Of a stretch of DNA of 35,654 nucleotides, positions 33,825 through 35,654 are shown piece after piece. Numbering within the stretch: position 1 is the stretch's first letter; every line of letters starts with the position of its first letter. The notes beneath the pieces are model-generated. The model worked only from the letters and a program-made list of their open reading frames with translations. It was not told where the DNA came from and did no database searches. Source of the DNA: Rathayibacter sp. SD072 (GTDB lineage: Bacteria; Actinomycetota; Actinomycetes; Actinomycetales; Microbacteriaceae); assembly GCF_017355185.1 (NCBI RefSeq), contig NZ_JADILJ010000040.1, positions 1 through 35,654 of the forward strand, in the 5' to 3' direction. The translations under genes were made by a program, and so were the position numbers.

Positions 33825-33843
33825 CTGTTACAAAAGCTAACAG
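33825..33843 (-). promoter_or_regulatory. Candidate DeoR operator before rhaEW
   Basis: CTGTTA (33825-33830) and TAACAG (33838-33843) are perfect inverted half-sites 7 bp apart, with an additional GTTAAC palindrome at 33820-33825. This AT-rich patch stands out in GC-rich DNA and lies 33-51 bp upstream of the RhaEW start. It fits a repressor site for the adjacent DeoR-family regulator. Confidence 0.55.
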
Positions 33844-33897
33844 GGTGCGCGGTCCGGGTCAACGGTCCGGCGCCGCGGAAGCGGTGCGCAGCCGTCG

Positions 33898-33965
33898 AGG
33901 GAACCCCCGACCGTCGAGACGTCCCGCTGCTCCTGGCTGTCTCGACCATCCGGGGTTCCCTCGAG
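33898..33965. terminator. Long hairpin after the deoR gene
   Basis: AGGGAACCCC...GTCGAGAC (about 33898-33921) pairs with GTCTCGAC...GGGGTTCCCT (about 33940-33962), a stem of 10 plus 8 bp interrupted by three mismatches. It begins 8-10 nt after the deoR stop at 33973 and isolates it from the rhaEW promoter. Confidence 0.6.
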
Positions 33966-33972
33966 GATCGGG

Positions 33973-34719
33973 TCAGCGCAGCTCGACCAGTGCGCGGAAC
34001 GGCTCCAGCCGCGCGTCCGACGGAGCGAGCTCGGTCACCATGACGCTGATCGCGTCCCAGTCGAGCGCCCGGGCGAGCGCCGAGCGCTCGAGCTTGGTCG
34101 AGTCGACCAGCAGCACCGTCTCGGTCGACGCGGAGACGAACACGCGCTTGACCTGCGCCTCCTGCAGCGTGACCTCGCTGGTGCCGTGCGTCGAGACGGC
34201 GGAGGCGGAGGTGAAGAAGCGGTCGTAGTGCAGCTCGGCGGCGCTCGAGCAGGCGAGGGGTCCGACGAAGCTGTCCGTCTCCTCCTCCAGCTCGCCGCCG
34301 ATGAGCACCACCCGCGCCCTCGTGGTGCGGGCCGAGGCGTGGTTCTCGAGCGAGTTGGTGGCGACGAGCAGTCGAGGGGATTCGGCGGCGGCGCTCAGCA
34401 GGGTGCCCGCGGTGGAGGAGGCGTCGACGGCGATGGCGCCGGTGGCGGGCACCAGGTCGACGGCCTTCCTCGCGATCTCGCGCTTGGCGGCGGCTCCGGC
34501 GGCGAGGCGCTCGGCGAAGGGGCGCGGACGCAGAGCAGGCACCGCCCCTCCGCGGACCCGGCTGAGCCGGCCCTCGGCCTCGAGATCGGCGAGGTCGCGG
34601 CGCACGGTCATGGTCGAGACGTCGAGCTCGGCGGCCGCCTCGTCGAGCCGCACGGCGCCGTCGCGCTCGAGGAGCCCGATCAGGCGCGCTCGCCGCTCCG
34701 CCGAGTCCACCGTGGCCAT
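33973..34719 (-). CDS. DeoR/GlpR-family transcriptional regulator
   Basis: A 248-residue sugar-responsive repressor. The winged helix-turn-helix is ERRARLIGLLERDGAVRLDE, AAAELDVSTMTVRRDLADLE, EGRLSRVRGGAV; the DeoR sensor domain follows with AIAVDASSTAGTLLSAAA, LLVATNSLENHA, RVVLIGGELEEETDSFVGPL and VLLVDSTKLERSALARALDW. GGGAG precedes ATG 34719; an upstream in-frame start at 34782 lacks a ribosome site. Position next to rhaEW-rhaB suggests that it controls rhamnose catabolism. Confidence 0.92.
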   Translation of the reverse strand: MATVDSAERRARLIGLLERDGAVRLDEAAAELDVSTMTVRRDLADLEAEGRLSRVRGGAVPALRPRPFAERLAAGAAAKREIARKAVDLVPATGAIAVDASSTAGTLLSAAAESPRLLVATNSLENHASARTTRARVVLIGGELEEETDSFVGPLACSSAAELHYDRFFTSASAVSTHGTSEVTLQEAQVKRVFVSASTETVLLVDSTKLERSALARALDWDAISVMVTELAPSDARLEPFRALVELR

Positions 34720-34795
34720 GCCGCTCCCGTCCGCGGCGCGTCGGCGCCCGCGGCCTCGAGCGTATCGCCCGGCCGCGAGCACACTCCGGTTCGCA

Positions 34796-34855
34796 GAACC
34801 TCGGCTGGGCGAGGGTGGCGGCGGCCGACGGATCCCGGCCGCGCAGCCGAGGTTC
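34796..34855. terminator. Inverted repeat downstream of the ltrA gene
   Basis: GAACCTCGGCTG (34796-34807) and CAGCCGAGGTTC (34844-34855) pair perfectly over 12 bp. The stem starts 20 nt after the LtrA stop at 34875 and precedes the deoR leader. A GGCCGAC...GATCCCGGCC inner region can fold further. No T-tract. Confidence 0.6.
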
Positions 34856-34874
34856 CGCGGGCGAGCGGCATCGA

Positions 34875-35654
34875 CTACCCGGAGGTGCGCCCGGTGCCGT
34901 CGGTCGGCACGTCGGCCGCCCCTCCGGGCCGTTCCTCCGGCGACCGGCGCCGGCGCGCCCGCTCACGGCCGATGACGACCGCCACGAGTCCGGAGCACAC
35001 GACCGCGATCACCGCGACGGTGCCTCCCGGCCCGATCGACGGGGCGAGGGCCGGCGCCACGAGCACTGCGGCCGCGGCGGGCAGCACGACCCCGGCGTGC
35101 AGGGGCTGCCTGCTGCCCAGCGGAGCGTGCACCAGCCACATCAGGAGCAGGTACGAGGCCACGGGCACGGCGACCGCCGCCCCGAGCACGACCTCGGACG
35201 CCTCGAGATGCCCCGCGGTCGCTGCGACGGCGGCCTCCAGACCGGACCCCAGGGCGGCGAGCGCCGCGAAGACGAGGAAGTGGGCGTAGCCCCACCGGTA
35301 GGACAGGCTCCGCCGCGCTTCGAGGAGTTCGCCCGACGGGTGCAGGTACGACAGCCACCACAGGGCGAAGACGAGGACGAGGGCCGCCAGCGACACGAGG
35401 ACGAGTGGTGAGCTGACCCCGCGCTCCGCGAGTGATCGCTGCATCCCGGTCACCGCCGCGAGCACGCCCTCGCCCAGCAGGATGATCGTGAACAGCCCGT
35501 ACCGCTCGGCGATGTGGTGCGGATGCCAGCTCGGCTCGCCCGCCCGGGCGGCGTACAGGGGGACGCAGAGCTCGAGCGCCGCCAGCAGGACGAAGCTCGC
35601 GACCTCGGTCTGCTCGGGGAGCAGGAGCCGCAGCAGCCAGCCGACCTGGACGAG
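34875..35654 (-). CDS. Low-temperature-requirement protein A (LtrA) family membrane protein, 5' end outside window
   Basis: An open minus-strand frame of about 260 codons from the right edge to TAG at 34877-34875. It contains the family hallmark HIAERYGLFTIILLGEGVLA preceded by LELCVPLYAARAGEPSWHPH, then several hydrophobic segments (LVLVSLAALVLVFALWWLSY; HFLVFAALAALGSGLEAAVA) and a basic C-terminal tail (GRERARRRRSPEERPGG). LtrA was named for a Listeria gene needed for growth in the cold; its biochemical role is unknown. The internal ATG-like start at 35465 is not the real one because the motif extends upstream. Confidence 0.9.
   Translation of the reverse strand, partial: LVQVGWLLRLLLPEQTEVASFVLLAALELCVPLYAARAGEPSWHPHHIAERYGLFTIILLGEGVLAAVTGMQRSLAERGVSSPLVLVSLAALVLVFALWWLSYLHPSGELLEARRSLSYRWGYAHFLVFAALAALGSGLEAAVAATAGHLEASEVVLGAAVAVPVASYLLLMWLVHAPLGSRQPLHAGVVLPAAAAVLVAPALAPSIGPGGTVAVIAVVCSGLVAVVIGRERARRRRSPEERPGGAADVPTDGTGRTSG

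Overview
The window is GC-rich (roughly 70-75% by eye) with dense genes, many GTG starts and 4-bp ATGA/GTGA gene overlaps. Together with an IdeR/DtxR-type iron box, a sugar ABC importer lacking its own ATPase, a fused RhaEW enzyme and a fused ThrE exporter, this points to an actinobacterium, most likely Microbacteriaceae (a Rathayibacter/Curtobacterium/Clavibacter-like plant or soil organism). The family-level placement is inference. No rRNA, tRNA, CRISPR array, prophage or transposase was recognised.

Layout. (1) 1-2366 (-): a large secreted beta-propeller/'esterase-like phytase' protein running off the left edge. (2) 2632-3237: two abutting gene fragments and a compound palindromic repeat. 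(3) 3221-6269: a ThuA/Gfo-Idh-MocA sugar-modification pair (-) divergent from a LacI regulator (+), with a candidate operator between them. (4) 6420-9540: an SDR dehydrogenase (-), a visibly lower-GC insert with a secreted four-cysteine protein and a small membrane protein, then a relic of an SDR 5' end and a cupin gene. The intact SDR and the cupin look like opposite halves of one divergent pair, each with a relic of the missing partner. (5) 9464-11511: an ABC-F ATPase behind a 17-codon leader ORF and hairpins, followed by a three-unit 73-bp repeat and a strong bidirectional terminator. (6) 11533-15522 (-): a complete ferric-siderophore ABC importer (binding protein, two permeases, ATPase) in one overlapping operon under an iron box. 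(7) 15649-17674: a small acidic protein, a second Gfo/Idh/MocA oxidoreductase and a LysM-type lipoprotein.

(8) 18137-23672 (+): LacI regulator, sugar-binding lipoprotein, two CUT1 permeases and a DUF2961/GH172 glycosidase. This reads as a regulated uptake-and-hydrolysis unit for a fructose- or arabinofuranose-containing oligosaccharide. (9) 23677-27477: a lipoprotein, a membrane SpoIIE-type phosphatase, and a quinone-oxidoreductase-like gene divergent from a MarR regulator with a striking paired operator. (10) 27474-29141 (-): ThrE-type amino-acid exporter. (11) 29428-29987 (-): a promoter, a 17-codon ORF with an excellent ribosome site, and two overlapping tiny genes. (12) 30174-34719 (-): rhamnose catabolism (DeoR regulator, RhaEW aldolase/dehydrogenase, rhamnulokinase). 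(13) 34875-35654 (-): an LtrA-family membrane protein cut by the right edge.

Much of the window handles extracellular carbohydrates (two LacI systems and the rhamnose genes) and iron. Many gene ends carry long GC-rich inverted repeats without T-tracts, one of which exists in two clear copies (about 6317-6392 and 30041-30142). The most unusual material is the low-GC insert at about 7260-8700 and the two leader-ORF arrangements ahead of the ABC-F gene and the 29.4-29.9 kb cluster.
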